Source: Apodospora peruviana (taxonomy: Eukaryota > Ascomycota > Sordariomycetes > Sordariales > Lasiosphaeriaceae). Taken from it: a DNA stretch of 64,000 nt. A program made the translations under genes and the position numbers. Shown here piece by piece: positions 11,530 to 23,106 of this stretch; position 1 is the first letter of the stretch, and each line of letters begins with the position of its first letter. Below the pieces are notes generated by a model. It did not search any database and had not been told where the DNA came from. It saw only the letters and a program-made list of their open reading frames with translations. Where the stretch lies: the NCBI GenBank assembly GCA_033439685.1, contig JAUEDM010000005.1, positions 434,001 through 498,000 on the forward strand. The letters run 5' to 3'.

Positions 11530-12329
11530 ATGGCCAGCAGCATGTCTTCCTCTGCCCCGTACGACCTCCCCCAATGGGCTACCGCCGGACCATCCGACGA
11601 CGGCGGCTATGGCGACTATAGCTTTGATCCAGCCAGCGGTGGCAAGCGCCCTGACATGGGCCAATACCAATATCCCCTGGCCACGACCACCACCGGCAGC
11701 AGCCTGTACCCAGTTGCCACAGCGCCTCTCACCATGTTTGACCTATCCTTCTCGTACGCCTCGGCTCCTGCAGCGCCTTCCTTTGACGCTGGCAGCTCGT
11801 ACAGTTATCCGTACGGCGGCAGCACCTACTTGGATATCCCATTCCCCGGCCAAGACCTGTCTTACCAACAGGGCGGTTTGAGTGATTATGACTACGCCTG
11901 TGGACCTGCCGCCGCCCAAGGACCTGGGCTGGGTAGCAGCGACGACGGCAGCAGCAAGAAGAAGGACAGTAGCAGGACTAGCACCAATCGCCCGCCAAGG
12001 AACTACAACGCCGACCAACTCGCTGTAAGTCCCTCTCTCAGCTCTCTCAAATAGAAACCCGATAAAGGACCAAGAACTGACTTCCAGTTTTGAGTCGGCC
12101 ACAGAAACGACGCGAACAGAATCGCAAGTCGCAGCGTTCGTACCGCGACCGCAAGGACAAACGCATCAGGGAGCTCGAGGCGCAGCTGGCCGCCGTCTCG
12201 CAGACATCCGACAACATTAGCTCGGCGATCCAGGCCCTGCAGGCTGAGTACGACATGCTTATTGTGGAGGCGGCTGGCCAGGGTGGCTTTGGTGATGGTG
12301 GTGATGCGAGCGGACCACCCATGTTTTAA
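11530..12329 (+). CDS. Short bZIP transcription factor
   Basis: Exons 11530-12024 and 12105-12329 (intron gtaagt...ccacag, 80 nt) give 239 aa. The first 150 residues are low-complexity, rich in Ser, Tyr, Gly and Ala, as in an activation or disordered region. A basic KKKDSS stretch precedes the intron. Exon 2 opens directly with the basic region (KRREQNRKSQRSYRDRKDKR), which carries the Asn and Arg positions of the fungal AP-1/Yap-like NxxxQRxxRxR pattern. It is followed by a short leucine-zipper-like helix with LEAQL, an Ile/Ala segment and LQAEYDML. The zipper is short (about four heptads) and the protein ends soon after it. It should bind DNA as a dimer in the nucleus; its targets are unknown. 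The acceptor at 12104 was chosen because it restores the basic region in frame. Confidence 0.85.
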
Positions 12330-12924
12330 ACGGTGTCATTTTACGCCGCTTTCAGGATCTAGTCATTACTCGGGGATGTGAGTGGATGATAGGTATACTG
12401 GAGATGGGATGTACCTGTCTTATTGTTGCACACATGGCTTTTCTGGTTTTGTGTCTGATGCTTCACTCGTTAACGTTACCTATTTTGCTGGTAAAATTGG
12501 TGACCGAAAAGTGTATGTCCAGCCCACAGTCGTTACTAAGCTTATTGATAGCGTGTTAGCCATATAAGATACTTAGATAGGTATATAAGGCCAGGCAAAC
12601 ATACGATTCACTCTTTCGGCCAAGAACAAAAATAGCAGATAAGATATTTCAGAAGAAAAGTTGAAACGCATCCCATTGCTGACTCCGAGTCACACAGCCG
12701 CTCGTCGAAGGCGACGATGTTCGCAACCCCTAGTCAGAATGACGTAACTTGTTTACCACGACTCCGTCCGGAAAAGGGGTCGGTCGCCCCGTCGACGCGG
12801 ATAGACGGCACCCAAGAGCCCCACAGATTACGGGGCGACATCCGCTGCGGATATCCGGTGGACCTCGGCATCTCAACAACACCCACAAAAGGACAATTTC
12901 TGACTCGGAATCTCAACAAATAAA
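12330..12924. other. Intergenic, 3' flank of the bZIP gene
   Basis: It probably contains the bZIP 3' UTR and the upstream flank of the tRNA gene. I see no further gene. Confidence 0.45.
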
Positions 12925-13012
12925 CTCCTTGTGGTGTAGTTGGCTATCACGTTCGACTGTAATTGTCTAGATCATAATCGAAAGGTCACCGGCTCGATTC
13001 CGGTCGAGGAGA
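12925..13012 (+). tRNA. tRNA-Tyr (GTA) with a 14-nt intron
   Basis: The acceptor stem CTCCTTG pairs with CGAGGAG (seven pairs, one G-T), followed by discriminator A at 13012. The D-arm (GTGTAGTTGGCTATCAC), the anticodon stem TTCGA/TCGAA and the T-arm (ACCGG-CTCGATT-CCGGT) all fold. The anticodon loop reads C-T-GTA-A, then about 14 extra bases (TTGTCTAGATCATA), then A. That places an intron one base 3' of the anticodon, the standard position for nuclear tRNA introns. Tyr GTA genes nearly always have one. The T-loop starts with C instead of T, which occurs in fungal tRNAs. Confidence 0.85.
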
Positions 13013-13017
13013 CTTCA

Positions 13018-13029
13018 ATTTCTTTTTTT
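13018..13029 (+). terminator. RNA polymerase III terminator of tRNA-Tyr
   Basis: A run of seven T residues lies about 10 nt after the tRNA 3' end, with more T-runs downstream, as expected for Pol III termination. Confidence 0.7.
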
Positions 13030-14758
13030 CTTTCCTTCCTTTTTTTGCTGTTGTCCTCTTCCCCCCTTTTGTGATCTTCTGTTATCCGATTTCTCCCCCC
13101 CCCCAACCTTTTTCCCATCAGCTTCAATTCTCTCTTCCACGATCATTGAAATTTTGCAGCTTTTGTCTTTTCCTCCCTGATGGTTGGTTGCCTCATGTCG
13201 TTAACTCTCTTAGTTCCTTGCCCAAGCAGGTGCTACCTTAGTTGTTTTTGTTGCCTCCCCTTTTGGTGTTTCACACCAGTGTCTAAAAACGATCTGCAGA
13301 GCTAATAGCTGCAGTGGCCTAGCTGGATGGTAGATGCAAAGCTTCAGTCACGGTTACCTAAGAAGGGAACTCGTGCAAGTACACGCTTCTGTCCAACATC
13401 AACCACACCTTGGCAAACAAACATGAGCCAACAGTACCAGCTTCTCGCGGGAAGAACTTCGTATTCAGAAGAATGTGCACCTTCGACACTGTATCTTAGC
13501 TGTCTGCTGTGCATGTATGTCACTTCAAGATAAAAACATATTCTGGGTCCAAAACACTTCACCGACGTGCAGTGTTGCAGGTTACTGCGCACAGCACACT
13601 ACATCACATTCTACACTCATGGGACCTGCAGGCGGTAGTGTTATACATGGCAGGGGGACTTGCATGTTCGGGTTACAGGGACAGAAAGAGCCTCGTGATT
13701 GGACTCCATGAAACATCGACTTGGGGTATAATTGTTATTATGGCACACATCATTTTGACAGCTAGACTGCTACCTTAATTACCAGTTATTGCATGTATAG
13801 TCTCAACATCTGAGTGTTCAGCTAGAATTACTTCCACAGGATCACGGCATACAAGTTGTGCACCTAAAGAACAAATTTAGCAACCAAGATGGCGGAGCTC
13901 TTGCAGCTAGCTGTATGTACGTTCCGGCCCCCAAGAACCCACCCCGCGTTGTGAAGGTTGCACGGGGCTCAGCGTGCTTGTTTGATGTTCATTTTCTGTG
14001 CCGTCAACTGCCAGGCTGTTGTTGGTTCGAGGTTGATAGCATTCCCGAGTTCCCAATTGGTTGCGCGAGGACAGCAGATGCGGGTTCCCTGGAAACCTGC
14101 AGCACGCCACTATGTACCTTCTGGTCAGATACTGTACGGATTATGCAACTGTGTTGTTCTCTGTCCGTCTTGTGCCTCCGGTGCCACCCGCCCTAACCCC
14201 TCTTCACTTCCACGTCTGTATGCAGGTCTGGTTATTTTCGGCCGCTCCTTTAGCTCAATGACACTGCTTTTCTTTGCGGCCAGGTCACCAACACGGTGGT
14301 TCAGCTTTCCATCCCCGGACCAGCATTTGGATGCGGCGTCGTTGTGCCGGGGGCCTGCAGTCGTCATGCGGAAAGGATGTCGACATGTGAACGGTTAGCC
14401 GATTTGCCATCACTTATGGCCGAGACTGGCTGCACCGCACTGTCGAAGAAAATTCAGAGTTTCTCCTTCACATGCGGCTGGGTCTGAACTTGTTGTGTAA
14501 CCACCCGTGTTGACATGTAGTACCGGGCCATCACAACAGCATGCCAGCCCCCCCTGCTGTGACCCCCAGTCGAGTAGGACCCATGCGGGAATAGATGGTG
14601 GTGCGCGCGCATGTATGTGTGACTTAAAGGACGGCCGATCTGCCTCGACCACGAGCGAGGATTTTGCTGCTCTTGTCTTGACTCTTGGAATCTCTAAATA
14701 AAACCTGACTCCCCATTATCGTAGGTTGGGTGGCCACCGCAATGGTCAAGCAGCCAGA
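13030..14758. other. Intergenic, pyrimidine-rich start
   Basis: The first 230 bases are strongly pyrimidine-rich, with a C-run near 13097. The remainder has several overlapping short frames (for example 13858-14196) with no family motif. The last part should be the promoter of the membrane protein gene. Confidence 0.45.
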
Positions 14759-16763
14759 ATGGGCGCCCACGTCTCCAAACTAGAATGCCAAGACTTTTAC
14801 GGCATCAAGTTGAACTGCGACATCAATCCCTCTTCCAACACAACGGCGTTCGCTTTGGGTGGCATCACGCCTGGTAACTTCCAGGGTGATCCGGACATTG
14901 CTGGTATTGGTGTACGCATATGCCCAGGCCCTGTATCTGCATAGACGTTGACTGGATATTATTCAGGTTCTCGGAGCATTCCTCATCGTCACCTTCTTTT
15001 CCGTGGCGCTGTCCATCGGCAACGCGATATGGTGGATCCTCAAAAACGTCCTTCACTGGAAGGACCGACTTACCCATGAGTATGTGCACTTCAAGTTGTC
15101 TTCACACATTCCGAAGGCGCCGCTAACATTCCCCCCCCCCCCCCCCCCCCCCCCACAGAGAAAAAGGCCAAAAGAAATGGCAGCTCAGTGTCTCGGGCTT
15201 CTTCGAGAGTCTCGTGACGACCTGCAGCGATCAGCAGATCTTCACCGGTGGCGCCTACGCCATCACCCTCCGCTACTCCAAGGGCTGTTCCATCTCGGCC
15301 TACCACTACAACATTGTGGCCAACATGCTCCTCCTCACCTGCGCCACCCACCTGATGGCCGTCACCATCGCCAAGCACTACTGGGAACACCCGTACATTG
15401 CCCTCCTCCGCATCGGCATCACAACGCTCGTCTACATCGTCACCGGCGTGCTGCTGGCCAACCAGACCGGCGCTGGGAACGCGTTCCCGACCGCCGTTCC
15501 AAGCGACACCGATACCTACAGCACCGTCCTGCTCCCGGCAGCCTGCTTCCAGCGCAACGACAGCCAGTTCCGCAATTCTCTGCAGCAGACTTTCTCCTCT
15601 GGAAGCGCGTCCTCCTTCCTCACGGGCCAGATCCACGGCTGGACCGAGTATCTCGTCATGTTCGCGTTTTATCTCGTTGCCGTATTTGTGAGTCTCGGCC
15701 GCTTCGTCCGTCGCGGGACGAACCACCCCGGTACCCGCAAAAGGTTTGTGGACGCGCTCCAGCGAAGCAGCCTGACCAGGTTCCTGTTTCGCGCCAAGCG
15801 ATTCTTTTATCTTCTCTTTGCGGTCTACCTGGTCGGCGGCGTGGGCACGGCGGTGTGGGCTGTGCAGAGCGCGTTCCGGTACATCCTTGATCTTCGTCGC
15901 TGGGTCGACCAGTCGGGCTGGATGCATAAGCCTAACGTCGAGAACGATCCGTCGACGTTCGGGCAGCTGGTCCCGTTGCTGCTGATGACGCTGACGTTGT
16001 TTACTTTCTTGCATCTCTTGAGCGGTACGTATAAATCGACCCCCTGAATGTGATCAGCAATAACTGACATCAATAAACAGAAAAGCTGTCCGTGAGACGG
16101 AAACGCGCCAAGATGATCCAGGATATTCGGGACCAGCAGTTCTCGTCCGGTAACAATGGCACAGTTACGCAGGTCAATCCGGACAACAGCAACCTGTATC
16201 CCGGGACCACTGGCGGCCTCATGGGCGAGAAATGGACCGGCATCGGTATCGCGGTCAGCGACGTGGATGATGGCCTGCTCAATAAGATGCCCAGGACTAC
16301 GGCAACCGTCACAACAATCAGCAGCAGAAATACTAGCCCTCATCTGCACAGCCAGAGCCGAGGTTTGAGTACCCCGCAAGAAGAGATCCAGCAGCTGGGC
16401 TCTCAACAGATATGGAGGTCAGACCACGGGATCCAGAGCGCGCGGCCCGCCGGTCCACAGGTTAGAAGTGTCTCGACGCCGGCGACTCCGCAGCCGGGGA
16501 CATATTCCATGTTTCCTATTTCCACGCCGCCGCCTCTTGGAAGCGAGGAGATCATCTCGACGGCGCCGCCCAGTATTCCGAGAAAGAGTCAGTCGAGGGA
16601 AAGGATTCGGCGGATGGCGACGGATGCGTCGATGGTGAGCACCCTCACGGCTGTTGATAACCAGAGTAGTGCCAGTATCAGCGGGAGCAGCGGTGGTCGT
16701 GGAGGAGGAAATCTCGGGCAGGGTGGTTTCGTTCCGGGTTTGGCGCCAGGGAGTAGCTGGTAA
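14759..16763 (+). CDS. Multi-pass integral membrane protein, fungal-specific family
   Basis: Four exons, 14759-14911, 14967-15079, 15159-16024 and 16081-16763, give 604 aa. The start is the first ATG of the frame (MGAHVSKLECQDFYG). The conserved core after the second intron reads TTCSDQQIFTGGAYAI, then SISAYHYNIVANML, a signature I recognise from an uncharacterised but widespread fungal membrane family. There are about seven hydrophobic segments: one in exon 2 (GAFLIVTFFSVAL), two or three after the SDQQIFTGG motif, one at YLVMFAFYLVAVFV, one at FFYLLFAVYLVGGVG, and one at LLLMTLTLFTFLHLL before intron 3. The C-terminal 200 residues are hydrophilic, Ser/Thr/Pro-rich and probably cytosolic. 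The second intron ends in a pure run of 24 C, noted separately. No enzymatic motif is seen, so the role is unknown. Confidence 0.85.
15131..15154 (+). repeat. Poly-C(24) homopolymer inside an intron
   Basis: Twenty-four consecutive C residues lie directly before the acag acceptor of intron 2 of the membrane protein gene, preceded by a ctaac branch-like site. The tract is the polypyrimidine tract of this intron. Confidence 0.95.
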
Positions 16764-18099
16764 TTACCAGGTAGTACTGCGAGTGGTTGATGGAATATAT
16801 GATAATAAAAGGATATAAAGAGAGAATTGGCACAGTCAGTCAGTCTGTCTCAACAAACAGAATACTTGTAGGAAAAGCCGGATGTGTCCGTCCGTCTTGA
16901 CAGACCGTGCCGGCCGTCATGAAGTGAGGGGCATCCATTGGCAACAACTGTAGGGCAGGCGTAAGTACGGACCGAGGACCAGAGGTTAAGTTACCGCTAA
17001 ACTGAGAGCACTGGAAGGGTGCACAGGCGCTCTATGTACAAGTCCCGCAACCCACCATTTCGCCTTCGGGCATTTGGTCAATGTAGGTTGCTCCTCACTC
17101 CTAAATACTGAATGTCCACATACTAATATTCTTCACAGGTCAAACAATACAGAGAAGATTAGCATGACCCCTGCACAAGGGTGACATACTAACTTCAAGA
17201 GATGTTAAAATGTATATATTGTTCTTGCTTCTTTTGCATTTGACGTGTTTCCATATCGGCCTCCTACCATCGTTGTAATTTCTTCCTTATTTGATCTTGG
17301 AGAGGAATCGAACGCGAGGCTCCTGCTTCCCAGTGAGGCAGAAGAACCACTAGCCACACAAAAGTTTTGTCATCTGAGTCATCTTTTTGGTTGCTGGCCG
17401 TGTCACTGGGTCAGTTAGTTGGTTTGGATTGTCTTTAAGAAAAAAGGCGCCGGCGAGGTAAAAAATACTGGAAAATATGATTGAGTCTCGCTCAACAAAC
17501 GCCATTGAAATTCATGTCCAACTGTGAAGTTATGTCAGCATGCTTCTAGTCTACCTGGGTATCCATGAACCATACGAACCAGCTTGTTCTCAGCCTTACC
17601 GTGTGATGTGGGTGTGCTGGGCGCTGCCGCCGAAGAAGTCAGAAAGTTGGGCTTCACGAGAAGTTGTATGTGGTCTATAATTAGGAGGCGTTTCAGCGGG
17701 GAGTTGAGGAAGTTTGAAATCATGGGACAGTCGGATAGGCGCCGCTCGGCTTATCTATCAGTGCATCACGGGATACCTAGCAACCGACATTGTGCGATGA
17801 TGACGGGAAGTGGATATCCGTCAAAAAAGGAGCAAACATTTGAAAGGATCGCGGGGAAGTAAACTGTACAGATCCAAATCAAGTCGTCCCTGATGTAGTC
17901 CGAATTGACCAATCAAAGCCCATATTCAGATAAGCTGATTACGTGCCACCCAAACGACACCACCACTCCCATCAACTGTTGACATCTGCACTATGCCAGG
18001 AGTCCGCGAATAACCACAAGGAGACACATTGACCGGGTTTTATGAGGAGTCGCCGCCAGCTTCAACAACACCTAACTCCTAACCAACGACCCCTATAAA
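16764..18099. other. Intergenic, with a tRNA-like remnant on the minus strand near 17299-17355
   Basis: Read on the minus strand, 17355 to 17299 contains gtggctagtggttcttctgcc followed by gcgttcgattcc, which resembles the D-arm and T-loop of a tRNA. The T-stem does not pair and the anticodon loop is too long, so it is at best a degraded tRNA. Otherwise I see only short frames and the GH31 promoter. Confidence 0.35.
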
Positions 18100-20955
18100 A
18101 TGCCGATCGTCGAGCGCGACCTGACCTACCTGGTCCTCCCCGCATCCGCCTCCTCATCTCTGACCCCAGGATCCCAACTGACCTCCTTTACCCTCGTATC
18201 CGGGCCCAAAACCCGCTTTCCCGGGTTCGAATGGCGTCTAGAGTTCCCTCTTCCACATGCCTACCGCGTGCTCCTCACAGGTCCAGATCGACCTCGCCCA
18301 CCGCACGACAACGCCACCGCCAGCCAGCTCTATGCCTTCGAGCTCCTCTCCCTCGGCAAAACAAACTGCACCGCCATTTTCTCCTTCCCCTGTCCTACAG
18401 GCCATGCCCTTAACCTGTCCGGTCTGGCTCCCTCGACCCGCCTCGAGTTGCGACTTTTCTGGCGGTACCACCTCTTCTCCGAAGTATGGGAAGTTTCCGA
18501 GAGCAGCACCGGGCGCGCCACCGCCGTCCTGCGCGACCTCGGTTCGCGCTCCTACGCGCTAACAGAGCACGGTGTGATGCGCCACTGGCATCTCGATCGC
18601 TCGCGCGTGCACCTGGGGCTAGGCGAGAAGGCGGCGCCCATCGACCTCACGGGCCGCCGTTTCACGCTCCACGCGACCGACGCGGCGCTGTACGATTCTT
18701 ACGGGACAGATCCGCTGTACAAGCACACTCCGTTTCTGATCTCAGCGCCGAGAGCGAACCGGGGCTTGACGTACGCCATCTTCCACGCCACCAACAGCGT
18801 GGCGACGTGGGACGTCGGGCGAGAAATCGATTTCCCGTCTGGTGGGTACAGTAAGCGATTTGTACAAGATTGGGGAGGGCTCGAGGAGTGGGTTATGGTC
18901 GGCAACGGGATCGAGGGGGTAGTCAAGACCTTTGGCGAGGTGGCTGGCCGACCGAGGCTTGTCGGTAGAGACTGGCTGGGCTATTTGGCGTCGACGGTGC
19001 TGTTGGCTGAGATGTCTAACGCGCAGCAGCTGCTCGAGGAGTGGCCTGCCCTGTGCGAGAAACATGATATCCCGTGTTCAGCGATGCACCTGTCGTCGGG
19101 GTACACTCATGATGAGCGAACGGGAAACCATTATGTGTTTCATCTTAACAAGGACCGGTATCCGGACTTTAAAGGGATGGTGCGGACTTTCCATCGCGCT
19201 GGGATGAAGATTGTGCCGAACGTGAAGCCGTATGTGTTGCTGACGCATCCGGATTATGGGAGACTGGAAAAGGGGGGAGGTTTGTTTTATGATCCGTTGA
19301 CGAAAAGCGCGGCGAGGCAGAACTTGGGTCCGAACGCGCAGAGCGAGGGTGGGGATGGGAGCTGGGTTGACTTTAGTGCGCCGGAGACGAGGAAGTGGTG
19401 GGCTCAGGGGGTACAGGGGCTGATTGATTTGGGCGTTGACGGGATTTGGGAGTATGTCCATCATATTCGGAAGACAGAGTGTGATGCTGACAGTATGTCC
19501 ACATGTGCAGCGACAACTCCGAGTTCTTCACCCGCGACGACGCGCTGTTATTCCGAAACGAGTTCGACCACCATCGCAAAACCACCCTCGAAGGGAAAGT
19601 CAATACCGGTCTGATGGGCCGCATCACCGGCAACGAGATCATGAACAAGGTCAGCCACGACACTTTTCAAGCCGCTTATCCCGAGCGGCGCACCTTTGTT
19701 CTCACGCGCTCCGGAAACCCGGCCGCGTTTAGGTACGCTTGCTCGACCTGGTCCGGCGATAACCTGACCAGCTGGCACAACCTGCGCGGATCGCAGCACA
19801 TCCAGCTCAACTCGGGTTTGTCGCTGATGCAGAATACTGGCGCCGACGTGGGCGGCTTTGCCGGACCAAAGCCCTCCCCTGAGCTGTTTGTCCGCTGGGT
19901 CCAGCTCGGGGTCACGCATTCGCGGTTTTGTATACACTCGGATGGGTCAGGTGGGAAGTTGAATACGCCTTGGATGGTAAATACCTTGCTCAAACCAGAG
20001 TCGGAATGATTGGTAGTCAGTCTGTTGACACAATATGCACAGTATCCAGAGATGCTACCCATCGTCCGAGAGCACATCAAATGGCGATACTTCGTCTTAC
20101 CCTTCCTGTAAGTCCCCCGTTAACCCAAACAAGTCCAAATCCTTCATTACTAACGTACACGTCTTCAGAAACAATCTAATGTGGCAATCCCACCTCTCCG
20201 TCTCACCGCCAAACGCACCCCTATTCTACGGCCCCTTCGCATCCGATCCGATCCTCTACACCGACCCGGTTCTCTCCGGCTTCGATTCCTGGCTAGGCGT
20301 CGGCCAGCTCCTCGTCGCCCCGCAGCTTTTCGAAGGCACTCTCACCCGAGACATCTATTTCCCCAAAACCAACTTCCCCGACGATAACAGCGCATACTTC
20401 GACCTTCACGCGCCGTATGGCGTCCACAACGCAGGATCATGGGCAACCGTCGCCACGCCCATCGACCACGGCGGTCTGTTTGCTCGCGAGGGGGCCGTGA
20501 TACCCGTGGGCAAGGAAAAAGCGACCGTCACTGCGCTTGCTGGGCAATCGAGACGGTATCCTGACGGTGTTGATTCTGTGCTTGATGAAGATGGTGGTCA
20601 GGTTGGGAAGGATGATTGGCGTGGGGTGCTCCTTTTCCCTGCGAAAGGCAAAGACGGAAAGATGTACAGAGGGGAGTGGATTGAGGATGATGGGATCTCG
20701 CCGGCTGATCCTGGGACGTGTTGTACTGTTAGCATCACGTATAGGGGCGTGAGGAGCGGTGAGGCTGTCGAGGTTCGTGTTGATGCTCATGCGAAGGGGT
20801 TTACGCCGCTCTGGAAGGGTAGGCTGCATGTTATGTTGCCGGTTGGGGACGGGAGGAGGGTGTTGGGGGCTAAGAGGGGGGCTTGGAAAGGGAGAGAGAT
20901 TTGGGTGCTTGAGTGGTCAGACGCTGAGTTAGCTACATGTATCAACCCTTGTTAG
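18100..20955 (+). CDS. Glycoside hydrolase family 31 (alpha-glucosidase / alpha-xylosidase type)
   Basis: Exons 18100-19451, 19511-19976, 20043-20107 and 20169-20955 give 889 aa. The GH31 barrel is clear: the nucleophile block GIWDDNSE is formed across intron 1 (nucleophile Asp about residue 452), and the acid/base block WSGDN places its Asp at about residue 534. VKPYVLLTHPDY, GFAGPKPSPELFVRW and SRFCIHSD...PWMYPEMLPI are further family landmarks. The third exon is only 65 nt. The enzyme should release terminal alpha-linked glucose or xylose by a retaining mechanism. There is no signal peptide at MPIVERDLTYLVL, so an intracellular enzyme is expected, perhaps for imported xyloglucan or maltose-type oligosaccharides. 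Whether glucose or xylose is the true substrate cannot be read from the sequence alone. Confidence 0.92.
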
Positions 20956-21547
20956 AGATTGCTAGTTTGTACACAGTCCAGGCATGTGTTTGTAAAATTG
21001 GCTTGGTAAGTAACTGCCTAAATCAAATTGTGTCCTACTATTTGCGTCGGAACTGCTAACTACTTAAGAGCTGATAGCCTGATACTAGACTAAGTGATAC
21101 TTGAGAGATGTTGTAACCCAGTCTGATGACCAGGGTGCTACATTTATGGGATGATGTCACCAGCAACTTTAGTGCAGCCTGGTAAGGTACATCTCCTTGT
21201 ATAGATCTCGAAAGGCTTGAAAAGACCAGCTTGGACTTGCCCCAGAGGTCACTGACACTGTTGTTCCTCGAAGATGCATTTCTGGAGGAGCCCCTGCCCG
21301 GTGCATGAGGAGGTAGCTTGCCTGGCGGCGGCTTACCGCTTTCCAGAAGGTAGTTGTTGGTCGTCGTCGTCGTCAGCCTTCCGTTTTCGCGGAATGTCTG
21401 TAGACGTCCAGTATCCGGTCGCGGCCATGTAATCCTGCGTTTGCATCCAGATCTGGTACCCTTCATTATCCCAGCGCGCAGCCCGCGAGGCAGTGCGAGG
21501 CAAAAAGAACCCCTCGATAGGGAGGTATACGGCAACGACGACGGTAC
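20956..21547. other. Intergenic between convergent genes
   Basis: This is the 3' flank of GH31 and of the minus-strand F-box-like gene. No feature is seen beyond short frames. Confidence 0.45.
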
Positions 21548-23106
21548 CTAAACGTCATTCGTCCACACGATTTTGCTATCCTTCCCCATTCGATTAAGAC
21601 CGTCGTCTTGTTCCTGGATCCAGTAACCCCGTCCGCCGTTTCTATAAATCTTGGCTCGCTGGACCCACGATCTCTTCATCTGAGCCTTCGCTTCCCTCTT
21701 GTCGAGGGAAGCCTGCTGCATTGTATAGAGCATCTTCGGGAGCTCGATGTGCGGCTTCAGTGCTTCAACGTTCTCCCGCAGAGCTCGATCTCGATCTGCC
21801 AGAGTGATGTTGATAAACAGGGTCCGGCTCATAAAGGGGCAGGTCTCACAGAACGTAGCCGCACCGTCTGGGTCCCACGTTCTCGGCGTCGTTGACCACC
21901 GCGAATGGCGGCTGGTGCCCCTTCGCAGCCAGCCACATGCGGGATGTGCCGGACACGGTAACCAAGTCGTGCGGGCCGTCGGTGAAGCGCGTGAGGACGG
22001 CTTCGAGATGTCCTATGGGCCGTTCCCCCATCGGTTGCAGGATCAGGTGCGGGTTGTCCTCTGGCGAGGAGCCGTACTCGATGAGGTGGAAGGCGAGCAT
22101 GGAGCGGTTGTGCGACGGGGTGGTAGCGTCGGCGCCCCGTTTTGAGTGGAAGATGGCGAGGCGTTCGTCGTAAGTCGGTGCTTGCTCGAGGGGGTAGAGA
22201 AACTCTAGGCCGTACAAGAGCTTTGACACACACACAAGGTTGATTAGTTGATTTGTTTTGGACGTGTGGTTGACATGTGGTTGACATGAGGTGAGAGCGT
22301 TCTTGGAAAAGGGTGTAATAGTATTGACTTGCATTGGCCTGTTTATACTGAGCTGCTCGGCCCTGAGCAATCCAGTCGACACATCCATGGCCCCACTCGA
22401 CGTCGTGGGCAGCAACTTCGTCGAAGGCTGAATAGCCGCGTGAAGTACAAGTCAGTATCAGCATGTCTGGTGGTTAACGTTGGGGAATGTAATGGGGAGA
22501 ACATACAGCGAGAAAGCACCCTCTCGAGGTAGTCGTGGATGTGTAGCTCTTCGGCCTCGGAGATCTGAACTGGTTATGGGCTGCCGGGCACTAGAGCCCA
22601 AGTTGCGTCTTGCCAAGCGGCAGCATGTCCCGGACCAGAGTCTGGGTGAAGTAGTGGACGATGGTGTGCCTGTCACTGGTGGCGCGGGCGACGGAGCGGC
22701 CCCTGACCAGGACTTCGTGTCTGGTGAGATCGCTCTTGTCGGAGGCTGGTGCGGGTTGCTTGTCGGAGGCTGGTGCGGGTTGGCCGGTTAGAAAGCTGGT
22801 GTGGTTAAACCAGTTGCGTAGGAAGTTCTCGATCTGCCCCGTGTTGTGCGTGTCGACGGCGCCGGCTCGGTGCAGGGCGAGGGCGTAGATCAGGGCTTGC
22901 TCGGGGATCTGGCGCTCGAATACGTGGCGGAAGGTGGTGTTGGGGGTCTCCTGGAAGGCGGCGTAGAAGGGCGAATGGCTGAGGATGCCCGATCCGAGCG
23001 ACTTGATGTCGGGGAGCTGGATGAGTACCTCGCTGAGCAGATGCAGCGGCGGCATCTTCAGGGAGGCCTGGCCTTTGGCCAGCTGTGTAGGCCCAGGCGC
23101 AGTCAT
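21548..23106 (-). CDS. Hypothetical F-box-like protein, multi-exon (3' part of the model uncertain)
   Basis: The ATG at 23106 opens MTAPGPTQLAKGQ, followed by LLSEVLIQLPDIKSLGSGIL and SHSPFYAAFQE, which resembles the degenerate F-box of many fungal proteins. Exon 1 (22636-23106) can be joined to 22507-22564 (HIHDYLERVLSR) and then to 22333-22427 (FDEVAAHDVEWGHG). The next exon runs from about 22220 to about 21849 (EFLYPLEQAPTYDERLA ... HLIEYGSSPEDNPHL). A last segment, about 21548-21830 (NVEALKPHIELPKML ... RGYWIQEQDD), looks coding and probably belongs to the same gene, but I could not fix its junction. The third intron could use a GC donor (gcaagt at 22332) or a GT donor four bases later with a different acceptor. 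If the F-box is real, it would recruit targets to an SCF ubiquitin ligase. Confidence 0.6.
22735..22782 (-). repeat. 24-bp perfect tandem duplication inside the F-box-like gene
   Basis: The unit cttgtcggaggctggtgcgg plus gttg occurs twice in a row, encoding two copies of QPAPASDK on the minus strand. The length is a multiple of three, so the frame is kept. Confidence 0.95.

Noticed and set aside
15003..16014. Long frames on both strands over the membrane protein exon 3
   Set aside because: They are shadows of the real frame, which has family motifs and matching splice sites.
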